Shown: positions 12,055 through 20,300 of the stretch, piece by piece
How positions within the stretch are numbered: position 1 is the stretch's first letter
Layout of the letters: the number at the start of each line of letters is the position of its first letter
From: an uncultured Burkholderiales bacterium
Lineage (GTDB): Bacteria > Pseudomonadota > Gammaproteobacteria > Burkholderiales > Burkholderiaceae
Direction: 5' to 3'
Assembly: GCA_946480465.1 (NCBI GenBank)
Contig: CAMLJY010000072.1
Span: 1-27,811, forward strand
DNA length: 27,811 nt
Notes under the pieces: model-generated
The model's database searches: none
Told to the model about the DNA's origin: nothing
What the model saw: the letters and a program-made list of their open reading frames with translations, nothing else
Program-made: the position numbers and the translations under genes

Positions 12055-13437
12055 TCACAGCGATCGTTCGAATCCGAGCGTCACCCGGTCCTGCTGCCGG
12101 TACGGCTCCAGCAGCGACCCCGGGCGGCCGCCGCGGTAGTCGATGACGCCGAGCCGGGCCTGCCAGGCGTCGTCGATGTCGTAGCTGGCCTGCGCCCGCA
12201 GCAGCGCGCTGCCGCCCGACCAATGGGCGAGCATCAGCTCCAGCCGCAGCCGGTCGTGCCAGCCGGTCCACTGGGCGTTCAGCACGGCGGCACGGGCCGT
12301 GCGCGGGTCGATGAAGGACGCGTCGTGGCCGTGCAGGCGCTGGGTCAGCAGTTCGGCATCCAGCATCCACCCACGGAAGCCGGTGTAGCGCGCGCCGACC
12401 ATCCACTGGCTCAGCGGGCGCGTGTCCGGCACCAGCGGGACCAGGCCAGGGCCGGTGGGGCCGGCACGGCGCGCACGCCGCACCGCGCTCCGGCGGCTGA
12501 ATTCGCTTTTCAGCAGCCAGCTGCCGGCCGCGTGGTTGGCGCCGGCGCCAACCACGGTGCCGCGCTGGAAGCCCAGCACCAGCCGTTCGCCCTGCAGGCC
12601 CACCAGGGCCGGCGCCGGGTCCACCACGCGGGCGAGCATGGCCTGCACGTCGCCCCAGGGCCGGGACGCCACCCAGCGCAGCGCAGCGTCGGGGTGCCGC
12701 GACAGCCGCGGCCCGGCGGCGAGCACGGTGCGGTCGACCCCGCCCCAGCGGATGGCGGGGTCGAAGTCGCTGCCCGAAGGGCCGTGGCGGTTGGCCTGGA
12801 ACCGGTGCTTGAGGATCAATTCGGTGGCGCTGCGATCGCCTTCGTGGCTCACGCGCGTGGCCCACACGGGCAGCCGCGATTCGCGCAGGTCGGCCGCGCC
12901 CATAACGCGCAAGTCACGCGGGCTTATCGCGTCCTGCAGCTGGAAATAGTCGGACACGCCCAGCGCCACCAGCTGCCGCCCCAGCTTCAGGCGCCAGCGG
13001 CCGGCGGGCTGCCAGTCGACGAAGACCTCTTCGGCGCGTGCCTCGCTGCCGGACGGCGCGTCCAGGCGCGCGGCCTCATGGCTCAGGCGTGCGCCGGCCA
13101 CGGCGTGCAGGCCGGGGCCCATCGAGGTGCGTGCTTCCAGGCGCAGCGACACGCGTTGCGAGGTCCACCCCGGCCGGCGCCGCACGAAGGGGTAGGACGC
13201 GTCCGCTGTGCGGTAGGCGTAGTGCGCGCGCCAGCCCAGCGCGGCGCGCAGGCCTTGGCCCGTGGGGTGGGTGGGCGCCGCCTGCGGGCCGCTGTCGCCG
13301 GGCAGGTCGGGAAAGTCCTCCGGTGCGGCCGCGGCCAGTGCCGATGCGGTGCAGAGGCCGCAGGCCACCAGCGCCCGTCGCGCCCAGCGCATCCCTCGCG
13401 ACCGTCCCGCCCGTCGCGTGCGGCCGCACGGGCTCAT
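12055..13437 (-). CDS. Predicted outer-membrane beta-barrel protein (MMPL-associated)
   Basis: The 460-residue product starts with a charged stretch and a signal peptide (about 16-38, MRWARRALVACGLCTASALAAAAP). The rest alternates short amphipathic strands with polar turns, for example RVSLRLEARTSMG, WRLKLGRQLVALGVSDYF, WMLDAELLTQRLHG and LRLELMLAHWSGG, as expected of an outer-membrane barrel. The first mature region resembles DUF1302-like and alginate-export-like proteins, which often sit beside MMPL transporters and LolA-like proteins. The ATG at 13437 overlaps the stop of the LolA-like gene (ATGA), and an internal ATG at 13392 would start directly at the signal peptide. It is probably the outer-membrane exit of the export route in this operon. 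The barrel call rests on pattern and context, not on a clear family motif. Confidence 0.8.
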   Translation of the reverse strand: MSPCGRTRRAGRSRGMRWARRALVACGLCTASALAAAAPEDFPDLPGDSGPQAAPTHPTGQGLRAALGWRAHYAYRTADASYPFVRRRPGWTSQRVSLRLEARTSMGPGLHAVAGARLSHEAARLDAPSGSEARAEEVFVDWQPAGRWRLKLGRQLVALGVSDYFQLQDAISPRDLRVMGAADLRESRLPVWATRVSHEGDRSATELILKHRFQANRHGPSGSDFDPAIRWGGVDRTVLAAGPRLSRHPDAALRWVASRPWGDVQAMLARVVDPAPALVGLQGERLVLGFQRGTVVGAGANHAAGSWLLKSEFSRRSAVRRARRAGPTGPGLVPLVPDTRPLSQWMVGARYTGFRGWMLDAELLTQRLHGHDASFIDPRTARAAVLNAQWTGWHDRLRLELMLAHWSGGSALLRAQASYDIDDAWQARLGVIDYRGGRPGSLLEPYRQQDRVTLGFERSL

Positions 13438-14240
13438 GGCGCCGCCCCGCGTCCCAGCGCCTGCGGCGAGAACTGGCTGTCGTCGATCCGGACGTTCACT
13501 TCCAGCCGCTCGGTGTCGATGACGGTCGCATGCACCACGCGGCCGTGCTGCGTCAGCACCATCTGCTCGCGGCGGCCCATCCACACGCCGTCGACCTGCT
13601 GCAGGTCCCGCACGGTGTAGAACTTGATCCAGCCGGCATCCTTCAGCCAGTACTTGGCCTTCAGCACCATCTGCTTGCCGGTGTCCACCCAGTACCAGAT
13701 GCGCTGGTAGCCGGTGCGGTCCACCACCCTGTCGCGGATGGCCTGGCGCGGCTGGGCCTGCACCACGGCCTGCCCGGGTGGCGGCTCTTCCCCGGCGACG
13801 AGGCTGAAGTCGAAGTGCTCGAGCTTGAGTTCCTGCAAGTCGCCGTAGGTGAAGTCGCTGCCGAGGAAGTAGTCGCTGCGGTTGCCGGTGGCCAGGCGGG
13901 TCACGCGGCCGAGTTCAGGCAGGTAGACCCAGGCCTCGTCGTCCCGGTGGCCGCTCCAATCGAATGACAGGAACGCGGTGCCGGCCAGGCGCGCGGGCTC
14001 CAGCAGCACGGTCCTGGACTTCCGGTCGGACCCTTTCATCCAGTTGACCGAGCGGATGCGGCGCTGCGTGCGCTCCTGGTCCTTGTCGATCAGCGTCACG
14101 GTGCTGGTGGCGATCCAGGTGTCGCCCCGGTAGCGGCGGCGCACGCTGCTCATCAGTGCTTCGGCGTCGGCAGCGGTCCCGGCGGCGGCCAGCGTGCCCA
14201 GGCCGGCCAGCGGCAGGGCGGCGAAGGTGCGGCGGTTCAT
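13434..14240 (-). CDS. Outer-membrane lipoprotein-sorting protein (LolA-like)
   Basis: The 268-residue product has a short twin-arginine-like signal (MNRRTFAALPLAGLGTLAAA) and a LolA/LolB-like half-barrel. Recognisable family stretches include YRGDTWIATSTVTLIDKD, RTVLLEPARLAGTAFLSF, DDEAWVYLPELGRVTRLA, SDFTYGDLQ and KYWLKDAGWIKFYTVRDLQQVDG. This family of periplasmic proteins is repeatedly found next to MMPL transporters and is thought to pass lipidic cargo through the periplasm. The start overlaps the stop of the MMPL gene by 4 bp (14237-14240) and the end overlaps the barrel start by 4 bp, so the three genes are translationally coupled. A role in carrying the cluster's lipid-like product is inference from this arrangement. 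LolA of the essential lipoprotein pathway is less likely, given length and context. Confidence 0.88.
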   Translation of the reverse strand: MNRRTFAALPLAGLGTLAAAGTAADAEALMSSVRRRYRGDTWIATSTVTLIDKDQERTQRRIRSVNWMKGSDRKSRTVLLEPARLAGTAFLSFDWSGHRDDEAWVYLPELGRVTRLATGNRSDYFLGSDFTYGDLQELKLEHFDFSLVAGEEPPPGQAVVQAQPRQAIRDRVVDRTGYQRIWYWVDTGKQMVLKAKYWLKDAGWIKFYTVRDLQQVDGVWMGRREQMVLTQHGRVVHATVIDTERLEVNVRIDDSQFSPQALGRGAAP

Positions 14241-16831
14241 GGTGATAGTTCATGAAGTGATCGTCCTCGTGGCGCTGGGGTGCGCCGCGGGCCGATCACG
14301 CTGACCAGTGCGGGGCTCACGGTCAGGTCCAGCAGCAGGGCCAGCAGCAAGGTGGCCGCGAGCAGCCCGCCCAGGTGCGACAGCGGCGCCATCGACGAGA
14401 ACACGAAGACAAAGAGGCCGCTGGCCATCACCACCGTGCCCATCACCAGCGGGGCGCCCACGTCGGCCAGCGTGCGGCGCACCGCCTGGTGCGCGCTCAG
14501 CCCCTGCCGCCGGTGGCGGCTGGCCGTGTGCATGAAGTGCACCGTGTCGTCCACGGACACCGCCAGCGCGACGTCGCCCAGCAGCACGACGAACATGTCC
14601 ACCGGCCAGGCCAGCGCGCCCATCACGCCCAGCGCCAGCCACACCGGCAGGAAGTTGGGCAGCAGGCTGGCCAGGCTCAGCCGCCAGTCGCGCAGCACCA
14701 GCAGCAGCATGCAGGCGATGAGCCCGGCGGCGACGAGGTAGCTGCTCCACATGCTGTCGATCACGTCCAGCGCGCCCAGGGCCTGCAGGTACGCCATGCC
14801 GGTGACCGTGACCTTCACCTGCGGGCCGAACAGCTGCGCGGCCTTGGCGCGCAGCTGGTCCTCGAGGCCGGCGTAGGCGTGCGCGTCGGCCCAGGCCAGC
14901 CGGATCGTCACGCGGGCCTTGCTGCGCCTGGCGTCGGCCAGGCGCTGCAGCGTCCTGGCGCCCCCGCCTTCGACCAGCAGCCACTCCTGCTGCAGCAAGG
15001 CCGCCGAGGTGGGCAGCGCGCCGTGCTCGCCGTCGGTGAGCACGCGGTGCACGCGGGCGATGCTGTCGGCCATCGACGTGGTGCCGCCCACCTGCAGCGC
15101 ACCGCCGGACAGGCCCTGGGCCTGGGCCTGCAGCGCGCGCAGGCCGGCGATGAAGCCGGGCTCCAGGATGCCGTCCTCGCGCCCGGTGTCCAGCACGATC
15201 TCCAGCGGCATGGTGGCCTGCATGCGCGCGTCGATGGCCAGGGTGTCCATCCGCACGGGGTGGCCGGGTTCGAGCCAGCCCAGCACGTCGTGCGCCTGCT
15301 TCAGCCGCGCGATGCCGGGCACGGCGGCCAGCGCCAGCAGGGCCGTGATGGCCAGCACCCAGCGGGCGCGGCGGCCACAGGGCACGCCCAACGCGGTCGC
15401 GCCGCGGCCGAAGGCCTGGAACAGGCGGTCGCGGCCGCGGTGGCCGCGCCGCACCGGCACCAGGCGCAGCAGGGCAGGCAGCAGCAGGAAGGTGAACAGC
15501 AGGCCCGCCAGCGCGCCGAAGGCGGCCATCCAGCCGAACTGGGCAATCGGCTGGAGCCGCGCCATGGTGAAGCCGAGGAAGGCCAGCGCATCGGTGAGCA
15601 CGGCGTACATCACCGGCACGCCACAGTGCTCCACCATGTGGCGCACCGCCTGCTCCAGGTCGCCCTCGGGAGACTGCAGGAAGTGGGCGAGCAGGTGGTT
15701 CAGGCCGAGCACCGCGGTCGTCAGCAGGATCGGCGGCAGCGCCTGGCTCACCACGGTGACCGGCAGGTCCAGCCAGCCCATCAACCCCAGCGTGGCCAGC
15801 AGCGACAGCACGATGACGCCCGCCGCCAACGACACCGCCATCAGCGAGCGCAGTTGCAGCGCCAGCGCCCCGATGGCCACCGCCAGGGCCAGGGCCGTCA
15901 TCACCGCCGCGTCGCGGTGGATGGAGGTCTCGTGCGCGTCGTCGATCACCGGGCCGCCGGACAGCTGGACCGAAAAGCCCTCGGCTTCGTGCCGCCGGAC
16001 CACGTCGCGCGCAGCATCCAGGAGGCGCCGCATCTCGGCCCCCGGCAGGCGCACTTGCGGCTCGGCCGGCGCTGCCGTGGCTGCCAGCGGGTCCTCGAAC
16101 GGGAAGGCCCGTTCCGCGCCCGCCGTGGAGGCCGGCGGTGCGGCCGCCGTGCCGGTGCCTGGGGCTGGCGCAGGAGCAATGGGGATGCCCAGGCGCGCGT
16201 CCAGGCTGTCGTGCCACTCGTGCACGGCGCGGCCCAGGCGCGCCAGCAGGCTGTCGCCCCGGGCGCCTGCACCGCGTGCCGCTTGCAGTGCGGCGGGGGT
16301 GACGAAGGCGCGGGGCCGCACCACCAGCAGCGTCATCGTGCCGTCCGGCGACAGCAGGGTTCGACGGTACAGCGGGTCCTGCAGCAGCTCGTCCCGCAGC
16401 GCCGGCGCGACCGGACCTGCGCCGGGCCAGCGCTGGCGCAGCGGGCCGCTGCGCAGCGTGCCGTCGGCCTTGTCCACGTGAGCCACGTTGGCCAGGCTCA
16501 CCACCTCGTCGACCCAGGGCACGGCCTGCTCCAGGTCACGGTGCAGCGCGTGCAGCCGGGCCATGAACTCGCCGCTGAAAAGCTGCGGCGACGACACCGC
16601 GACGATCAGGGCGTCCTCGCGCCCGAACTCGCGCTGGAAACGCGTGTACTCGACCTGCGCCTGGTCGCGGCTGCCGAACATCGCTTCATTCGAGGCGTCG
16701 ATGCGCAGCACCGGGAGGCCCGCGGCCAGCGTGGCCAGCAGGACCGCGGCAGTGGCCAGCGCAGGCCAAGGGCGCCGCGCGGACCACAGCGCCAGCCGCA
16801 GGCCCAGCCCGCGGACCGGATCGAGCACCAT
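14237..16831 (-). CDS. MMPL/RND-superfamily transporter
   Basis: The 864-residue inner-membrane protein has the duplicated RND plan. A first helix at about 23-43 is followed by a large periplasmic loop (DASNEAMFGSRDQAQVEY, LIVAVSSPQLFSGEFM) and six helices (about 310-465), then a second helix, a second periplasmic loop and a second six-helix set (about 690-850). The stretch LGDVALAVSVDDTVHFMHT lies in the second membrane half and is typical of lipid-exporting MMPL and HpnN-like proteins. The first loop contains an Ala/Pro/Gly-rich insertion (about 217-240). Such proteins use the proton gradient to move lipids or lipid-like metabolites from the inner membrane. The gene is 10 bp downstream of the small membrane protein gene and overlaps the LolA-like gene. 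With the LolA-like and barrel genes it probably forms the export route for the fatty-acylated product. Confidence 0.92.
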   Translation of the reverse strand: MVLDPVRGLGLRLALWSARRPWPALATAAVLLATLAAGLPVLRIDASNEAMFGSRDQAQVEYTRFQREFGREDALIVAVSSPQLFSGEFMARLHALHRDLEQAVPWVDEVVSLANVAHVDKADGTLRSGPLRQRWPGAGPVAPALRDELLQDPLYRRTLLSPDGTMTLLVVRPRAFVTPAALQAARGAGARGDSLLARLGRAVHEWHDSLDARLGIPIAPAPAPGTGTAAAPPASTAGAERAFPFEDPLAATAAPAEPQVRLPGAEMRRLLDAARDVVRRHEAEGFSVQLSGGPVIDDAHETSIHRDAAVMTALALAVAIGALALQLRSLMAVSLAAGVIVLSLLATLGLMGWLDLPVTVVSQALPPILLTTAVLGLNHLLAHFLQSPEGDLEQAVRHMVEHCGVPVMYAVLTDALAFLGFTMARLQPIAQFGWMAAFGALAGLLFTFLLLPALLRLVPVRRGHRGRDRLFQAFGRGATALGVPCGRRARWVLAITALLALAAVPGIARLKQAHDVLGWLEPGHPVRMDTLAIDARMQATMPLEIVLDTGREDGILEPGFIAGLRALQAQAQGLSGGALQVGGTTSMADSIARVHRVLTDGEHGALPTSAALLQQEWLLVEGGGARTLQRLADARRSKARVTIRLAWADAHAYAGLEDQLRAKAAQLFGPQVKVTVTGMAYLQALGALDVIDSMWSSYLVAAGLIACMLLLVLRDWRLSLASLLPNFLPVWLALGVMGALAWPVDMFVVLLGDVALAVSVDDTVHFMHTASRHRRQGLSAHQAVRRTLADVGAPLVMGTVVMASGLFVFVFSSMAPLSHLGGLLAATLLLALLLDLTVSPALVSVIGPRRTPAPRGRSLHELSP

Positions 16832-16841
16832 GGCGGCGGGC

Positions 16842-17300
16842 TCAGGCGCTGCCGGCGTGCGCGGGCAGGCGTGCCCAGCGCAGCGCCGCCACGGTGACCC
16901 ACGCGCCCAGCAGGTGGTGGCTGAAGTCCAGCACGTGCCGCATGCCGAACGGCTTGTCGCCGGCCAGCAGGTGCCCCACCTGGTGGGCGATGAAGAACAG
17001 CGTGGCCAGCGCGCCCAGCGCCACCAGCAGCCAGCGGAACCACCGGCCGCGCAGGTTCAGCGCGAACATCGGCGTGAGCAGGTACACCCCCAGCACGCCG
17101 AGCATCACCAGCAGCCCGCCCTGGCTCATGTCGCGGCGCCACGCGCTGAAGTTCTCGTCGATGGCGCTCCTGGCCAGGTCGACGCAGAACATCGCCAACA
17201 AGGTGAGAAGCATCAGGACCCATCCCAGGACGATGGTGGCCCGCAGCGTCGATTCATGGTCGTTTTCCTGCCGTGCTTTCAGTGCGGTCGAAGGCGTCAT
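16842..17300 (-). CDS. Small four-helix membrane protein of unknown function
   Basis: The 152-residue product has about four hydrophobic segments (near 22-44, 62-82, 88-108 and 128-147). Histidines cluster around the last two (FFIAHQVGHLLAGDK and RHVLDFSHHLLGAW), which could bind haem or metal at the membrane, though no family motif is recognised. The ATG at 17300 lies 17 bp after the NRPS-2 stop, and the MMPL gene follows 10 bp after its end, so it is an operon member. It may be an accessory subunit of the transporter or a membrane redox protein; the sequence does not decide. The ribosome-binding site is weak, which suggests coupling to upstream translation. Confidence 0.75.
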   Translation of the reverse strand: MTPSTALKARQENDHESTLRATIVLGWVLMLLTLLAMFCVDLARSAIDENFSAWRRDMSQGGLLVMLGVLGVYLLTPMFALNLRGRWFRWLLVALGALATLFFIAHQVGHLLAGDKPFGMRHVLDFSHHLLGAWVTVAALRWARLPAHAGSA

Positions 17301-17317
17301 GGGGAATCCAATAATTG

Positions 17318-20300
17318 TCAAAAGGCGCGGCTTCCGTAGCGCGTCCAATACGCCTGCCAGTCGATCGCTTCGAGTCGCTGCCACGCGGGGTGCCGGGCCA
17401 GGTGCTGAACATCGACCGCGCAGTCGCCGCACAGCGCCTGCAGGACGACACCCGCGTCGGTGTCTTGCAGCAGGCGCGTGGCGAGCAGCGCGGCCTTGGG
17501 CGGGACGCTGCCATGCCGGATGGCCTGGCGACATTGCTCGAACCAGTGCTGCAGCGCAACCGTGGGCGGCGCCGCCAGCCCGCTGCCCGCCAGCACCCAG
17601 CGAATGACCTGCGGCAGCGATGGCGCAGCGGGCAGGGCGATGGTGCCCAGCGCGAAGCCGCCGGTCCATCCGACGAGGTCCACCATCACCGCGGCCAGCA
17701 GGTCGACCGGCACGGCGTCCACCCGCGAGTCCGGCCAATCCGGCAGCCCGCCTGCTGCGCGCGCGGTGGCCAAGGTGCTGTGCAACAGGGCGTCCCGGGG
17801 AACGTGCGTTGATTCGCCTGCGGGTATCACGTGCGGAATGCGCAGCACCCTGATCGGCAGCTGGTCCGAGCCCGCCCGCGCCAGCAATTGCTCGGCCACC
17901 CACTTGGATTGCGCGTAGCCGTTCAGCAGCGCGGTGGGTGGTCGCAGGGACTCGTCCACGGAGATGCGGAATCCATCCTCGGCGCGCGAGAGGCACACCG
18001 CGTGCGAGGACGAGAAGACGATGGGTTTGGCATGGTGCTGCCGAGCGAGCTGCAGCAGGTGGTGCACGGCCAGCACGTTCGGCCCGCGCATCGCCGCGTA
18101 GTCCGCCTGGGTGTCGATGGAGGCCGCCGCATGCACGATGTGGTCGATGCCTTCGCACCAGGCGCGCCAGGGCTCGTCGCCCAGGCCGCAGTGCGGCTGC
18201 GCGAGGTCGGCCGCCTCGGCGCGCACGCGCTGTTCCCAGCCCGGCGGCAGCGTGATGCCGTGGCGGCGCAGGTTGTCCTGGATGCGCGCCATGGCTCCCG
18301 GCGCATCGGGCGCGCGAACCGGGCAGACGACGTGTGCCGCGCTGCGCACCAGCAGTTCTCGCAGCAGGTACGCCCCCAGCCAGCCCGCGGCACCGGTGAG
18401 CAGCACGGCGCGTGACTGCGCCAGCGCAACCGGCACCGCTGCCGGGCCTTCCTGTGGCGGCAGCAGTGCGGCCAGCTGCTCCACGTCCGCCGTCAGCCGC
18501 TGCGGCGGCTCGGCCAGCGCGGGGAAGACGGACGTGGCCGCTGGCACCGCCGTTTCCGTTGCCACGGGAGCGGCGCGCTTCACGTCGACCAGCGGCGCGA
18601 GTGCGGCCACCGTGGGATGCGCCAGCAGCTCATGGATCTCGACCGTGCAGCCGCAGCGCTGGCCGATCTCGCGCACGACCCGCGTCGCGACCAGCGAGTC
18701 GCCGCCCACGTCGAAGAAGTTGTCGAAGATGCCCAGCGTGCGGTCCGGCAGCGCGGCGGACCAGCAGGCCAGCAGCAGCCGTTCGGTGTCGGTGCGGGGG
18801 GCGGCCGCGGGCGGCGCATCGTGCCTGTCGGCCTCGGACACGGGCGGCAGCGCCTGCAGGTCCAGCTTGCCGTTGGCCGTGACGGGCATGCGCTGCAGCT
18901 GCACCAGGTGGCGCGGCACCAGGGCCTCGGGCAGGCGGCTGCGCAGGTAGGCCCGCAGCGCCGGCTCGTCCAGCGTGGTGGCTTGCAGCGGCGCGGCGGC
19001 CACGATGACGTGGAAGCCCAGGTGGTCCGTCGCCGAGCCGGGCGTGCGCAGCACCTGCACCGCTGCGAAGCCGGCCTGCGCCAGCACCTGCTCCCACTCG
19101 TCCGCCGACAGCAGCGCGTGGCGCGGGCGCAGGTCGGTGTCGGTGGCCGCGTCGAAGCCCTGCTGCAGGCCCATGTGCAGGTCCATGGAGCGCATGAACC
19201 GCGTCTGCTCCAGCAGCACCAGGCGGCCGCCCGGTTTCAGCAGGGTGGCGACGTGGCCCAGCGTGGCACGCACGTCGCGCACGTCGTGCAGCATGCTGAC
19301 CGCCAGCACCACGTCGAAGGCATGCCGGTCCAGGCCCTGTACTTCGGGCGGCAGGTCGGCGTCGCAGCGGGCAAAGCGCAGGCCGGGGTGCCGGTCGCCG
19401 AACCGGGCCTGCGCGCGCTGGATGAAGTATTCGGAGATGTCGGTGAACAGGTAGCGGTCCTGGCCGCGCAGCACGGGCAGCAGGTGCTGGGTGGCCGATC
19501 CCCACCCGGCGCCCAGTTCCAGCACCGACAGCCCGGCCGGCCGTTGCGCGGCCAGCGCCTGCATCACCTGCACCAGCTGCGCATGGTTGTCTTCGAACAA
19601 GCGCTGGTAGAGGCCGGCGGTGGCGTTGGCGACGTAGATCTCGGCGGAGTGGGTGTGCTCGGTCAGCACCTCGTGCAGCGAGTCGGCGGTGCGGGTCAGC
19701 CAGCGTGCCTCGTCGGCGCTGAAGCCCAGCGTCGTGCACAGCCGCTCCTCGGTCTCGCGGGCCAGGCGCGGCAGATCGGGTTCGTCCCAGTCATGGACGA
19801 TGCGGTACAGGGGCTCGTCTGCGCGCAGCAGGCCGGCGCCGCACAGTGCGTCGACGGCGCGCTGCAGCCAGCGCTGGTAGCGCGCGGCCACGCCGCGGGC
19901 CAGCAGGGAAGGCACCGTCAGCACGTCGCCCGCCCGGCCATGGCCGAAGCGGCGCAGTGCATGCACCACCGCCGCGAGGTGGTACGCGTCCAGGTGGTCC
20001 CACAAGGCCTGCAGCTCCGTCGTCCATGGACGTGGCGCGACGGCCGCCGCGGCCAGCGACAGTGCCGCCACGGACGAGGATGCATCGGCCGGCGCATCGG
20101 GCTGGGCATCGGCTTGCAGGCGGCGGCCCAGCGTCGGCAAGGGCCCGTCGGCCAGCTGCACGTAGGCGGCCAGCTGGCGGTCCTGCGGCGTGCCGACCGC
20201 ACGCACCACGGCGGCCCGGATCTCCGGGTGCTGGCGCAGCACCGCGGCCACCTCGCCGGGCTCCACGCGGTGGCCGCGAATCTTCACCTGCTCGTCGTCG

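Noticed and set aside
12050..12865. An N-terminal extension of the radical SAM frame into the barrel gene
   Set aside because: The family homology starts at the ATG at 12049 (MKKSIYLINP); the extension overlaps the barrel gene and has no domain character.
14375..16897. An 840-codon open frame on the plus strand opposite the MMPL gene
   Set aside because: It is His/Gln-rich with no motifs; the minus-strand MMPL transporter explains the DNA.
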